Source: Talaromyces rugulosus
Lineage: Eukaryota; Ascomycota; Eurotiomycetes; Eurotiales; Trichocomaceae
NCBI RefSeq assembly: GCF_013368755.1
Contig: NC_049562.1
Coordinates: 2,852,001-2,916,000 of the forward strand
DNA: 64,000 bases
Direction: 5' to 3'
Shown: one piece after another, positions 1-12,567 of the stretch
Position numbering within the stretch: the stretch's first letter is position 1
How the letters are laid out: each line of letters opens with the position of its first letter
The notes under the pieces: model-generated
The model's database searches: none
What the model was told of the DNA's origin: nothing
What the model saw: the letters and a program-made list of their open reading frames with translations, nothing else
Made by a program: the position numbers and the translations under genes

Positions 1-973
1 TGTAGATTTAATTTACTCTTAGACGTCGGTGATTGAGCATAAAGTAGTGGCAACGTTGGCAAGCATAATGTATATGTGTCGGCGGGGCTGCAATGCGTGG
101 GGGTCAGTCCCGAACGGTACACATCGTGACACTGCATAGTGCTATGTAACCCTATTATTCGATTAAATGATTGACAGAAGCACCGGTCCAAGGTGGCCCA
201 TTGACCGGACTCCAGATATAGTAATCAAAAGAATACTACGTGCTACGTTGCGAAATATCACATGTGACAGCCCACCGAAACCCAAACGCAGGAACCGTTT
301 TAAATTCTAAACGTTGACGCATCTATATTATTGTTATTTAATAATAATAATATTATTATTATCATCATCTGCCCTTACAGTCCTACTCGCCGTACTAGAG
401 TTCTAGCGCAACCCTAACGCTAGACAAGACCAGACAGAATTACCCCTCTGCGGCCGCCGATTGGCCCAGTGTGGAAATGAAGCAACTTCGGAAAATCTTG
501 TAGCACAGCAATGCCATTGGCCTGCATCAATCCTTCCAGTCCACGTCACAAAGGAAGAAGGGCAAAGAAGAAGAGAAAGCTGACTCGGATACTGATCCTG
601 TCGGCTTATTTTATGGCGGGCCGTGAGCCGTATTGAAATGGTATGTACGAGACACGGAAATAAAGTAAATAATGGAAATGAAGAAGGACGCCAAGTCTTC
701 TGCATTCACTATGTATAAAAAATATATATATAGAAAAAAAAAAGGCAATTCTATGATGAATGCTTCCCGCTATCAAAATGCTCATATCATGTCGACATTG
801 TCGTCGGCCTTTTCTTTTCCTTTCTTCTGGCCAATGCAGAAAATATCAGGCCAGAAAGTTCATAGACAAAAGTCCCTTGCAACCATAAAATAAACCCGTA
901 TCTCGTGGTGTTGACATCAAGCCAACAAAAGTCCTATGAAATCAAAACGCATCAAGCTTCCTGGCCGGTTAGC
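1..973. other. Intergenic, left edge
   Basis: No convincing gene is seen. The stretch is AT-rich with an ATT/AAT microsatellite near 330-365 and an A-rich tract near 715-745. Short open frames have no recognisable protein character. Confidence 0.5.
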
Positions 974-1633
974 CTATGACCTGGACGCTCGATGGCGAGA
1001 AGCCTGCGAAGAGGAATCTTGGAGCGTGTCAGGGAATCGAGGACCGACCATCCAATCTTCCATTGCGAGCCATTCACTCCAGCTTCGTTCGGCGGCCTCG
1101 AGCTCCGTGTCGATGGGGCCCTGTAGTGGCCGTAAAAAGGGCACCGTCTCCGACGGGCCCATGTCATAGTCCTTCTTGACCGAGGCCCATCCGCCGCTCT
1201 TGGCTGCAAAGAGATAATTTCGGCGTTCGTGTTCGTGTAGTGATCCAATGCCGGTTGTCCAGTCGTCGCCAAAAAATCCATGCAAAACGCCGGGAAAGTC
1301 CATTCCGGTAGCGACCAGGCGCCTGATGTAGGGAACCAACGAGACTGAGGGCGGGAGATTCGGCTGCTGCTGCTGCTGTCCCAAAGTAGACGATGCAGAG
1401 CTAGAGTTGAAGGTGGGGAAGGGTTGTTTCTGAAAGGGCAATTGGATGTTGAGAAAGGCGGAGAGCGCTTGCACAGGCACGCTGTGCTGGGCGTGGTCGA
1501 GAAAGTATCTCTGACAGCTCTGGTATCGCGGATACCATTCGAAGATGTCAAAGTTGGAGTCGTCGGATCCCTGGGAGGCCTCGGAAAGGCCGGCCATGGT
1601 GGCCGGGTCGAACTGGTTGTCCGATCCACTCAT
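974..1633 (-). CDS. Conserved-looking fungal protein of unknown function, 219 aa
   Basis: A single-exon frame of 219 codons starts at an ATG (1631-1633). I do not recognise a named family. The N-terminus is acidic and Ser/Asp-rich. A middle part follows that looks folded, with Trp, Tyr and Phe spread evenly (DIFEWYPRYQSCQRYFLDHA near residue 30). A Gln run lies near residue 85, and a Trp-rich C-terminal third includes SWSEWLAMEDWMVGPRFPD. No signal peptide or membrane segment is visible. The opposite-frame 225-codon ORF (952-1629) is Arg/Ser/Pro-rich and looks like a shadow. Upstream on the same strand is a pyrimidine-rich stretch that would fit a fungal 5' UTR. No functional inference is offered. 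Confidence 0.6.
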   Translation of the reverse strand: MSGSDNQFDPATMAGLSEASQGSDDSNFDIFEWYPRYQSCQRYFLDHAQHSVPVQALSAFLNIQLPFQKQPFPTFNSSSASSTLGQQQQQPNLPPSVSLVPYIRRLVATGMDFPGVLHGFFGDDWTTGIGSLHEHERRNYLFAAKSGGWASVKKDYDMGPSETVPFLRPLQGPIDTELEAAERSWSEWLAMEDWMVGPRFPDTLQDSSSQASRHRASRS

Positions 1634-2669
1634 CCTGGAGTGGTGCTCGTCGATGGTGACGGGCGATTTTTGGTCTGATCGAAGCCGTAATGCGGAGCTG
1701 TGAAAATGGCACGAGATCTTAGTCTGAATTGTTTTGATGTTTGAAGTGTTTGGAAGCCGGGGAAGTAGGGAGAGCGCAGGGAGAAGATGGGGGGTTGCGC
1801 AAGGCGTCTAGGTAGTACCCTACGCGCCTCTATTTTTTCGGTTCTTTTATTTTTCTCTTGTTTGTGTTTTTCCTTTTTTATTTTCGGATTCTTGTAATTT
1901 CGCAAACGGGATCGAAGCAATGCGGAATGGGGGCCGTTTACTTGCGAATGAAGAAGTCCCTTGCTCGACGGATCACGATGCGTAATCTCGACCCCAACGA
2001 TAAAGGAAGATCGGAGTCCCGGCTTCTGGAGGAGACAGAAGCAATTGGCGGTTGGTGACCACGACGGGGGACGATCCAGTGCAGACGTAGTGATCTAGAT
2101 GTTGGTTTCATTCAGGGACCAAAAAAAAAGGTGGTCTTTTTTTCTCGGGGGAAAGCCCGTTTGGCCGCGGGGAATGGCATACGGAGGGGCAACCGGTAGA
2201 ACAAACAAGCAAGCAAGAAACGAAGTGGACTGTTCTTGCATTGAGCATGCCCTGGTGGAATAAATAATGGTGGAGAAGGGGAGAAGAAGAAAAGAAAAGA
2301 CAGGGAGTTCTAGAAGAAATAGATAAAAAAAAGGGGGAGGCGACTAATTGACATTATGTTGTTCTTGAAGCTGGACCGGTTCCCCCTCTAATTGGCGGTA
2401 TGGTATAGTACATGACAATGGCCGCGTGTATTATTGTAACGGGATATCCACATGTTCCTGGTCAACTGTGGCTCTGCCAGGCGCAAACAGACGGAGTAGC
2501 AGTACGGAGTAAGTAAAGTCAAAAAGCTCAGCTGGCATGGCTGCCATGTGCTCCACCAGCCTCATCGTTCCTAAAGTTGATACATCCTCGGCATGATGAT
2601 CCTTGCCCGCCTTGCCACGGAGAAACAAACGTGGGGGAAAAGCAAGTGAAAGTGAAAGGCAAGATGGCA

Positions 2670-2701
2670 AAGTTGGGCCAAGTTTGGGCCAAGTTTGGGC
2701 C
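2670..2701. repeat. Three-copy tandem repeat, 10-11 bp unit
   Basis: Units AAGTTGGGCC, AAGTTTGGGCC and AAGTTTGGGCC lie end to end and are followed by a degenerate GAATTTTTT. The function is unknown. It may be a simple slippage product in intergenic DNA. Confidence 0.7.
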
Positions 2702-3657
2702 GAATTTTTTCCGCTCGAGGAGGACTAACTTTGGGAGGCTAGCCAAGTATACACGTCGTTTTTTTTTTTTTTTGTTTTTTTGGGCCTTATGTGCTGTGGC
2801 TCAGTTTTTTTCTCCGAGCACTACTTTGAACAGACCGGGCTGAGATCTGCCCCTCTTGGTGACTAGTTTAGTAACTTTAGTACATCCAAACAGATAGTAT
2901 TATTGGGAAATGACTGTTAGAATTAATTTTAGTGTTTTATGATAGGGAACCTTCGTTTTGCCACTGAGATCTCGTGCTGTGATTGGACAACCGGCTCTAC
3001 TTTGCTGGTCCGCTAAGTTCCAACTAGGGCTTTAGCGAATGTTAGCATGATCGCTACGAGCCTAGTATAAGGCTAGAAAGCATCCAAAAAAGAAGGAAAA
3101 AAGTAAAAAGTTTGCCACCAAGGCCACCAACCGGAGTTTCACAGCATAAAACAAAAAAAAAAGAATATTTGTTGAGATGCCGGAGAACCCGACACTAGCA
3201 CAACTTCCGTAGACCCGAGTCGCCGTTATAACTTATCAATTGGATTAGTATAATTATGCAAACCCTATGCAAGGGCCGACTGACAACGGAAAAGTGACCG
3301 ATAATATACCTAACCTCCCGCCCTCGAAGGCGACTTGTTCTAGATATTGTGATAGGGTGGAATTGCACAGCAGCCCCGCGAATTTCCCGATGATCTGGGT
3401 TTGTACAATTTAGGCAAATGGTCAAACTTGAGTGCGTATTCTTTTCTTTGTTGTAACTATTCTGGTACAACTGGTACAACTGGTAGGTTTGGTATAGCTG
3501 ATAAAGTTCCGGCACCTATTAAAGTTGCCAGCACGTGGCTGAGAACAAAGACATTGAGTTTGAGTCTGCCGAATGGGTCAAGCAGAATATTAGGCAGAAA
3601 CATTATTGTGAATAATGATACTTCAGGCCGCGATGAAGTCTGTTGAGGACGATCTGG

Positions 3658-3729
3658 CGATCTGCCCAGCCACAGATCAGATCGGTGATCTGTGGCTAGT
3701 GCATGCCGATCTCGATCTGCTCAGCCACA
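3658..3729. repeat. GATC-rich cluster with perfect 12-bp inverted repeat
   Basis: AGCCACAGATCA (3668-3679) is the exact reverse complement of TGATCTGTGGCT (3686-3697), with a 6-nt loop. A 17-nt direct repeat of the form CGATCTGCyCAGCCACA lies at 3658-3674 and 3713-3729, differing at one base. The arms share the AGCCACA word with the direct repeat. It sits about 300 bp upstream of the aldo-keto reductase ATG. Confidence 0.75.
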
Positions 3730-4000
3730 CGACACTGCGCCACACGTAGTGCAACATGCGCGGTGTTCCTAATTGAGAGATGGCAAATATTTTCTGATGC
3801 ATTATTGAACTCTGTGTTCTCTGCGCTGCACTGGTGTGTTGTTAGTTTGATACTCCGCAGTGTACTGTATACTACTAGTACGGTAAGTAACATGATGTGT
3901 ATGTGAGATCACGAGACATTGCGTCATATTCCCCACCTCTGCCGTCCTTCCTCCGGCATCAACTGCTGCATCTAATTACCGTTGTATTTTGATTAGCAAA

Positions 4001-5052
4001 ATGGCGTTCTCACTGTCTTCGAAAATAACAGTACGTTGCTGCCTGGTTTCAAAGCAAGACACTAACGGATCCAGCTCTCCAACGGAGTGTTGATGCCGGC
4101 CATCCAACTGGGGGTGTACCTGACCTCTGGACGGGAGACCGAAAATGCAGTCAAGCATGCCTTAGGAGTACGTACTGAGCAACACAAAATGCCGCATATA
4201 CGTTGACCGATCTGCCAGGCTGGATACCGAGGGTATTGCCTCTTTCAATCCCGAGCCATGTCGAAAGACTAACACAGAATAGAATCGACAGTGCTCAAAT
4301 GTACCACAATGAGCGCGATGTCGGACGAGCCGTGTTGCGATTCCTCGAGGCGGAAAAGACCAAGCCGGACGGTCTCACGCGAAAAGACATCTTCTTCACA
4401 TCCAAGCTGGCGTCTAACGTCAGCTACGACGCTACACGACGCTCAATCAAGCAGTCAATCCGGGCATCCGGCCTCGAGTACATTGATCTCTTCCTGATCC
4501 ATTCGCCGTATGGGGGCGCCAAGAAGCGTCTCGAATGCTGGCGCGCGCTGGAAGACGCACTGGCCGAGAACGAGATTCGCGCGGCCGGGGTGAGCAACTA
4601 CGGGGTGAAACATCTACAGGAACTGCTCGCCTCGGAACCGACGGTGCAACCCGTGGTCAACCAGATCGAGGTGCACCCGTTCAACACGCGCACGGCCATC
4701 ACCTCGTTCTGCCAGCAGAACGGGATCGTGGTGGAAGCATATGCGCCGCTGGCCCGCGCATACCGGTTCGGGCATGCGACGATTGTGTCGCTGGCGCAAA
4801 AGTACGGGTGCACGCCGGCGCAGCTGATGGTGCGGTGGAGCACGCAGCATGGGTATGTGCCGCTGCCCAAAAGCATCAATCGCGAGCGCATCATTGCGAA
4901 TGCGCAGATTGAGGGCTTTGCGATTGGGGAGGAGGACATGCAGGTGCTGGATGGGCTGGACGAGTACTTGGTGACTGGTGTGTTTCTTCTTCTATTCACT
5001 GTAGGAGGCATGACTGACTGTGGCAGACTGGGACCCAGTGGACGCGCCATAG
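4001..5052 (+). CDS. Aldo-keto reductase, 285 aa, five exons with a 14-nt microexon
   Basis: NAD(P)H-dependent carbonyl reductase of the AKR superfamily (TIM barrel), probably cytosolic; the substrate cannot be told from sequence. Exons are 4001-4030, 4075-4167, 4219-4232, 4283-4977 and 5027-5052, all bounded by GT/AG, summing to 858 nt. The microexon encodes AGYRG and restores the family core before IDSAQMY. The catalytic tetrad is visible: Asp48 and Tyr53 (IDSAQMY), Lys87 (FFTSK) and His119 (FLIHSP). The last intron leads to a short terminal exon giving TDWDPVDAP, the usual end of this fungal subfamily. Without splicing, the frame would read through into low-complexity sequence, so the spliced model is preferred. 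It is transcribed in the same direction as gdhA, 481 bp away; no functional link is implied. Confidence 0.9.
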
Positions 5053-5207
5053 ACATGCATCCACATATACACATGTACACATACGTACGTACATGATATA
5101 AATTGGCTTCACTTCGTTGCGCAAAAAAACTGCAAAAATATGCAAACAGAAATTGCAAAAAAATAAATAAAAAATAGATGATACAATCAGTAATCGCACG
5201 GGCTCGG

Positions 5208-5306
5208 CCAATAGCCACGCGTAGAAGCTTATCTCGCAGCCGACAATCGGCGGCGCTAGGAATCACGGGACCGGCGAGAAGCAGCGCATTTGCCGCAGAT
5301 TGATAA
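5208..5306. promoter_or_regulatory. GATA-factor (AreA-type) and CCAAT sites upstream of gdhA
   Basis: CCAAT lies at 5208-5212, TTATCT (reverse of AGATAA) at 5229-5234 and TGATAA at 5301-5306. The latter two match the HGATAR consensus of the nitrogen regulator AreA. The gdhA ATG is at 5534. AreA control of gdhA is established in Aspergillus nidulans; its use here is inference from the sites. ATAAAA near 5436 could be part of the core promoter. Confidence 0.5.
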
Positions 5307-5533
5307 GATTGCGGCCGTATCCTGCCTAGAGCATTTTCTCCCTCTCCCACTCTCCATCCGATCGCAGTCACCGGAAGAGGATCGGCTGGTGGTACAGGTA
5401 CAGGTAGTCAGGAACAGTCTCCGCCATGAGGCAACATAAAAGGCCGTTTTCCGGCTGGAAATAATCCCCCCGGCTGGTTTTCTTTGTCACATATCCATAT
5501 ATACCCATATCGTACATATCACTCCATCTCACC

Positions 5534-7126
<1,593 letters not shown>

Positions 7127-7316
7127 TCTATCTAGACTCTATTTCTTTACTGCATAGATAGTTTTTGTAAGTATTACCCTGATGATAAAAAAATTATGAC
7201 AATAAAAATAAAACAATATAAAATATAACGATTTTCATATATGTATTAGCATTATATAACAGTACGATTAGGGTATCACAAAACAAAACAAAAAACAAAA
7301 AACAAAACGTATTATA

Positions 7317-10168
7317 CTATGTACTTCCTGTTCGAGCAAAATCATGCCCACTCGTCATGGTCATCTCCGGTATTGGCGGCGGTTCCGACGACGACGGCGG
7401 CTCCTCTACCAAACTGCGCGGCCTTGACCACACACCACCGAGCGAGTAATGCTCTTCTTTAGGCAGAGGTGGGTCACCACCATTTTCAGTCCTGTTCTTG
7501 CGTCGGCAATGGTGGCTCCGACGACGATGCCGACGCAAATACTCATTCGGAACGGGATCAACCTGCTTCTTCGCCGCAGGCACAAAAGAGAGATAGAGCG
7601 GAAACAGCGCGCCCGCCGAGAACAGTGCGACAATCACAGCAAACGAATACGGCGTGCTACCGTGCGTGTTAACAGCAGCGCGCTGCGGAAAAGGGAAGAT
7701 GGTGCCGGCGCCAATAGTAGTGGCCATGATTGCTGAGGCGGTTTTGGTGTGGGCGCCCATGCCGCGCAGCGACATGGCGAAGATGGTGCTGAACACGCCG
7801 CTTTCGAAGAGAAATATAAACAAAGCGAGGATGACTCCGGCTAAACCGGATAGGTTCATGCACAGTACCGAGAGCACGATCAGGCCGAGGTACAATACGA
7901 GTAAAATCCAGCGTGGTTTGAGGAACCACTGCGCAAACGCTGCGAGGAACCTGCCCACGGCAAACAGACTGCGGCCGATAAGCGTGTAATCATACGTGCT
8001 AAGCCTCGACTGCGGGGTTTGCGCCTGAATGTACGAGGCCAGACTGGTGATGAAGGCCTCTTGCCCACCGACATAGCAAAACTGCGAGAACACGGCCAGG
8101 CCAAACGTCATCCAAATCACCGGAATGCCAATCACGCGCACCGAGTTTGTTTCTCTCCGCCGGTCCGAGAGCGCGCGTAGGTCTTCGTCGGATGCTTCAG
8201 GTACAGGCAGGTAGTAAAAAGCAACGGCCAGCAACAAATCAAAGAGCGCAATGGCCAAGTACGTCCACTGCACTCTGACTAGGCTTGCCGCGTCCTGGAC
8301 CGAATGAAACAGGGCCTTTTTGGCCAGCACGGCCGAGACCACGCTGGCCGTGGCTTGGATGGCTTGGGAGAAGTTTAGCCGGATTTCTGCATTCTCGAGC
8401 GGTCCGCACAGTGCGATGAACGGGTTTGCCGCGGTCTCGAGCACGCCGAAGCCACAGCCGACAATGAAATTGGAAATGATGAACGCGGTAAACGACGTCA
8501 AGACGGCAGATGGCCAGAATATCAGAGTGCCGCACGCGTAGATGAGCAGTCCCGTGATAAACGTGACTTTGAACCCCCATCGGCGTAGTAATACCCGGCC
8601 AATGGTCAGCGGCGAGACAAGATAGCCGCCGTAGTATGCTGCATGCAAGCCGAGATACGCCCAGGAATTCAGGTGGTCGATCGTTTGGAACTGGTCGTTC
8701 AGGACGTCTAAGAACCCATAGCCTAGTCCCCACATGAAAAACAGGATTGTCGTCAATGCTACCGGAGGGATCGATTCTTTGTTGTTCATGGCAAGCATAC
8801 TCTTGGGTTTTTTCACATTCACAAAATCGAAAAACCGCGACACGTTCATCGGCCCATAGCTTTCTTCTACCGTGCTGCTTTCCATATCGTCGCTAGGTCC
8901 AGAACGAGCGAGAAAGTCGGACATGTCCATCATTTCCTCGGGGCTCGCTGCCGTTGGCGGCGGGTGGATAGATGTTCCATTGTGTCCGGATCCAGGATGT
9001 AGACTTGGACTCTGGCGTTGACGAGGTTCTAGAGAGGCACGACGATTAGACCGGTTTGCGCTGGTAGGGTACGCGCTGTATGAGGCTTGCTGGGGCGAGG
9101 TATCCGTGGAGCCTTTTATCAACCTGGGCAAAATACGGGCAGCGAGCGGCTTCAGCCCGGGTACGCAAGCGCACATGATGCCAGTATTGACTTCGACCGC
9201 AGACCACATAAATGCGAACGCGCCGTACCCTGGAAAGTCAGTACATAGCAAACCACAGGAGAAAAAAAAAAAACAAAGGTTTCTTACAGGAAAAATCCTG
9301 CCCCAATTTCGACGTAAGACCAGCTGATTCCGCCGTGTGTATCATCTGGACACGCGATGTTGCCGCGCTCTGCAGGTACGCGACCCGGATGACATCGACA
9401 ACAGCAGTGAAAACTCCAAAGCTAAAGGTTACAATCAGAATAATCTTCTGCTTCCGCGGCAAGCGCAATTTAGTCAGGATCGGCACCGGCAACAAAAAGA
9501 TAGCGACGTCGGTAATCAGATTGACAGGCGCGGACGAAAGATATATAGTGACAATATCAGTGCAAGTCGCTGTGCCCATTTTATGCGGCCAGATTGCAGC
9601 GCTGACGGGCCTACACTGGAAGATATTGACCATAGTCAAGGCAACGCCGGCGGCATTGACGACGAAAATGGTGGCGTAGATGGACCAGCGGAAGATCTTG
9701 TCAGTTTTGGATAGGGAGAGGAAGAAAATCAGGATGGACATTTTGAGCGTCATTAACGCGGGGTTCTACTGCTATCAGTATTTTTCTTCTTCTTCTTCTT
9801 CTTCTGCTTTTTTTTTTTCAAGTATCAATACTCACGTAAAGCACGTTGGCAACATATTCGGCCGTGTTCAAGGCGACATTATTCGAGGACGAGACATCGG
9901 TCTGGTGTAGACCCAAGCCCTTGGTAGTTCCGTAGCAGATTGCAAAGACGAAGCCAAAGTCAATTACCTTATTAGAAAAGTGAGCCAAATAGATCACTAG
10001 TGACATGAAATGGAGGAGGCCTACCCAAGCCAAAAGCATCAAATAGTCATGCGCAGCGACTTTGTGCACAACACCCAAGCGCGACACAAAGCGAAGCGCG
10101 ACAAAGACCGAAGCAAGGACGAAAAAGACTATGGTAACAATGAGCGTTGGCGTTTGGCGGTTGTCCAT
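7317..10168 (-). CDS. Fusion: fungal rhodopsin-like 7TM domain plus fucose-permease-type MFS transporter, 907 aa
   Basis: Exons on the minus strand are 10168-9836, 9765-9288 and 9229-7317 (2724 nt). Residues 1 to about 303 form the seven-helix domain typical of fungal integral membrane proteins (PTH11/SatD-like, Fung_rhodopsin). It shows YNPALMTLKMSILIFFLSL after intron 1, IFQCRPVSAAIW, and FSWYGAFAFMWSAVEV across intron 2. A Ser/Pro-rich linker (about 304-425) leads to a 12-helix MFS domain of the L-fucose/glucose-galactose permease group (about 426-828), starting near VALTTILFFMWGLGYGFLDV and including FGVLETAANPF. A polar tail with an Arg/His-rich stretch follows. TM7 of the first domain and the whole MFS lie in one uninterrupted exon, so the join is not an artefact of splicing prediction. 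Substrate and ligand are unknown; plasma membrane location is likely. Confidence 0.85.
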
Positions 10169-10983
10169 GATGGTTATTGAAAAGAGACGAGATGAGGTTC
10201 TTTATGTTTCCCCGCACGAAGTCCGGAAATCCTGTGGCGCCAGTGTTGCGGGCGGAAGCTCCATCGTCGCCAGTTCTTGGTGGGAGGTAGGCGGTTGCCG
10301 GTAGCTATGATACGATGCAGACACAATGCAGGTGCAGGTGCAGGTGCAGGAATAGCGGTGATGAAGTAACATGTACGAGAGAAAAGAGGAGAGAGGGAGG
10401 AAAAGAAAAGAAAAGTCGGCTGTCTGCCACACGGAATTGTGGGGATGACGCGCCGAACCATACAATCCCCACGTCTGAGCGCCAGTAATTTTTGTCTCTA
10501 CCAGATTTGAAGAATTAAATTGACAAGGAACGTATAAGATATAAAACAAATAAATTAAATTAAACACATTCCATCTCATCCTAGCGCATATTTGCGATCT
10601 GGAGAGTTTAATGTTTAATTCTCAAGCAAGTATGCAATTTAGCCTGCAGGCCTATCACAGCGCAGAGCCGGAACCAGCGCCCCGGGTTGGCGGGGACTGC
10701 GCATTCCGATGGTATGATGAATGTGGCTATACATTTCTACGTGTAATAATGGTTTATTTTATATACATATACACACACATATATATATACAATAGGCAGA
10801 GTACAGAATAATACAGAGCAGTATGAGCTGATCTGTGCATGTCGTGACGTCAGGCCCCACTTGAGATCGACCTCAGCCAATGGGAAGCGGGAGCAGCACT
10901 GACCGCAAACTCGGCAACTGCCGGCGGTTGCACGTGACCTATGTATCTTAGACACTTCTCCGTCTGATTATGGAGTACTCCAC

Positions 10984-11038
10984 ATTATGCGAGAAAGAAG
11001 TACATACTTATTCGTACTCCGTATATTTCTCGCATAAT
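10984..11038. repeat. Perfect 13-bp inverted repeat, 29-nt spacer
   Basis: ATTATGCGAGAAA (10984-10996) is matched by its reverse complement TTTCTCGCATAAT (11026-11038). The spacer carries TACTCCGTA (11015-11023). GGAGTACTCC (10972-10981) lies just outside the left arm. It could form a stem-loop, be a remnant of a miniature element, or bind a dimeric factor. Confidence 0.75.
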
Positions 11039-11190
11039 TGCTCGACAATAATGGACATAAGAGAGACAGAGCTAGACGCACACACCACCAAGCCGGCCGC
11101 TGCAAAGCAATAGTCCCCTTTAGCGCCTAGTCTAGTTTCACACAGCCACTGCTGTGCTGCAGGGATTGGCCTCCTGTCTGGACTCTGCAG

Positions 11191-11204
11191 ACGGAGTACT
11201 CCGT
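11191..11204. repeat. 14-bp perfect palindrome ACGGAGTACTCCGT
   Basis: A self-complementary 14-mer made of two head-to-head ACGGAGTA words. The same word recurs elsewhere in the window (2491-2498, 2503-2511, 11015-11023, 32067-32075). Confidence 0.8.
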
Positions 11205-11799
11205 AGAGCGACCGGTGTGAAGTGTGTAGTTGTACAGTTATCCAGAATCAAACAGCGAACAACGTTGGTCTGCGTTTTACTGACGTGTGTCGAGCCCGAT
11301 GCGTTGTCGCTTCCGCCAGTATTGAAATTTTGTAGAGCATGATGCCATGAGGATCGTAACCTGTGATCGACAGGCCGGCAGTTGTCAGGCATCCAATAGA
11401 CAACCAGACTATTACGAGTAGTATAGTTACTCGATCAAGGCATTCTGCAATTCAGTATTCACTCATAGATTCATCCGTTCATTCATTCATTGTATATTGT
11501 AATATACTTTACAACCGAAACAAATAATTTTCCCGTGTCAATCAAGACGTTGAATGCGTTGGTGCCTCTCCAGGAGTGCAGACTGCATTGCACGCGACTC
11601 TGTCACGGTAAATTCAAAATTGTCGTGAACCAAAAATGCCAATAAGTACAAAAAACAAACATGCGTCATCTTTGTCAGGACATGTTTGACGATCCAAGAA
11701 AGTTCTATAAAAAAAATGGCTGTCATATATATTTGGTGGAAAGATAGCAATTGAGAAATATATATGAACGAAAAGAAAAGAAGAAGAAAAAAAAACACC

Positions 11800-12567
11800 C
11801 TAGTTATAAACCCACGAAATCGGGATACGACCGGCATCCACGCTGGCTAACGCGGTAAACATGTGCTCCGACATATCGACTGAGCCTGCCGAGCAGCCGG
11901 CGCATCTGTCCACAACAGTTCCGGTGACCGTCTTGCCGCCGGCGCCGGTGACAGTAATCGATTTACCGCACAGCTCCTGGGTCATGATAGCGGCAGACAG
12001 TGCGACCACGTTCTCCGAGGAGCCGTCGTTGGCGGTGTCACAGTAGCTGGGGGCGCTCAACGAGGTGGCTGTTTGGTAGAAGGTACCATCGCCAGTTGCG
12101 GGAGAACCAGAACCAGAACCAGTGCCGGTCGGCTCGGGGGCAGAGGTGGTCGTGCTTGGGGGCGCAGGAGGAGCCGCAGTGGTCGTCACAGGAGGGGGGG
12201 GAGCCGCAGTGGTCGTGTCCGGTGGGGGGGGCGCAGTAGTGGTGGTGGTAGTCTCCGGAGCAGGAGGCGAAGGAGGAGGAGGAGCACTGGTGGTAGTCTC
12301 AGGGACCAACGTAGTGGTGGTTGGAGATGGCGCCGATGGTTTAGGAGCAGTAGTAGTAGTCACGGCCGCGACCTGGGTAACGCCCTGGTTGCCCTTGACA
12401 GCGGACGTGGCCTCGCTGCGGAAGACGGTGACGGTGGTGTCGATGGTGGTCACGTCGATATGGGTCACGGTCTCGTAGACGAGCGCGCGCTTCTGCTGCT
12501 GCACGGGGGCAGCCGAAGTGAGCGTGGCCAGGAGAGCGGCGAGGGCGAAAGTCTTGAAGATGGCCAT
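11800..12567 (-). CDS. Secreted Pro/Thr-rich protein with C-terminal double-psi beta-barrel (expansin/RlpA-like), 255 aa
   Basis: Single exon. The ATG at 12565-12567 is chosen because it begins a clear signal peptide (MAIFKTFALAALLATLTSAA, residues 1-20) followed by a KR site (QQQKR) that a Kex2-type protease could cut. Residues about 80-155 are a linker of Thr, Pro, Ser and Ala repeats (TTTTAPPPP-type), a likely O-mannosylation site. The C-terminal domain, about 155-255, has the barrel signature: GDGTFYQTATSL, YCDTANDG, ALSAAIM, CGKSITVTG, VVDRCAGCSAGSVDMSEHMF and PISWVYN. Families with this domain include loosenins and expansin-like wall proteins; catalytic activity is not implied. TATATA motifs at about 12625-12640 could be the promoter. 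Antisense ORFs here are shadows of the codon repeats. Confidence 0.85.
   Translation of the reverse strand: MAIFKTFALAALLATLTSAAPVQQQKRALVYETVTHIDVTTIDTTVTVFRSEATSAVKGNQGVTQVAAVTTTTAPKPSAPSPTTTTLVPETTTSAPPPPSPPAPETTTTTTAPPPPDTTTAAPPPPVTTTAAPPAPPSTTTSAPEPTGTGSGSGSPATGDGTFYQTATSLSAPSYCDTANDGSSENVVALSAAIMTQELCGKSITVTGAGGKTVTGTVVDRCAGCSAGSVDMSEHMFTALASVDAGRIPISWVYN

Larger units (their letters stand above)
1634..4000. other. Intergenic, AT-rich, short repeats
   Basis: About 2.4 kb separate the 219-aa gene and the aldo-keto reductase. I see homopurine and poly-T tracts (2100-2350, 2760-2785), a small tandem repeat, a GATC-rich hairpin and TACGGAGTA motifs (2491-2511). No ORF here has coding character. 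Confidence 0.5.
10169..11799. other. Intergenic with palindromic elements
   Basis: No gene is seen. The region holds a GCAGGTG-type hexamer repeat (near 10328-10350), a TATATA-rich stretch (10755-10795), and several palindromes around 10972-11204 that are listed separately. It is probably the promoter of the rhodopsin-MFS gene plus the 3' flank of the secreted barrel protein. Confidence 0.5.

Noticed and set aside
4598..5371. 257-codon minus-strand ORF
   Set aside because: Antisense to the aldo-keto reductase and its 3' flank; no family resemblance.
9288..9380. Alternative frame in the rhodopsin domain reading GISWSYVEIGAGFFL
   Set aside because: Its phase does not join the next exon. The annotated frame gives the family motif FSWYGAFAFMWSAVEV across the intron.
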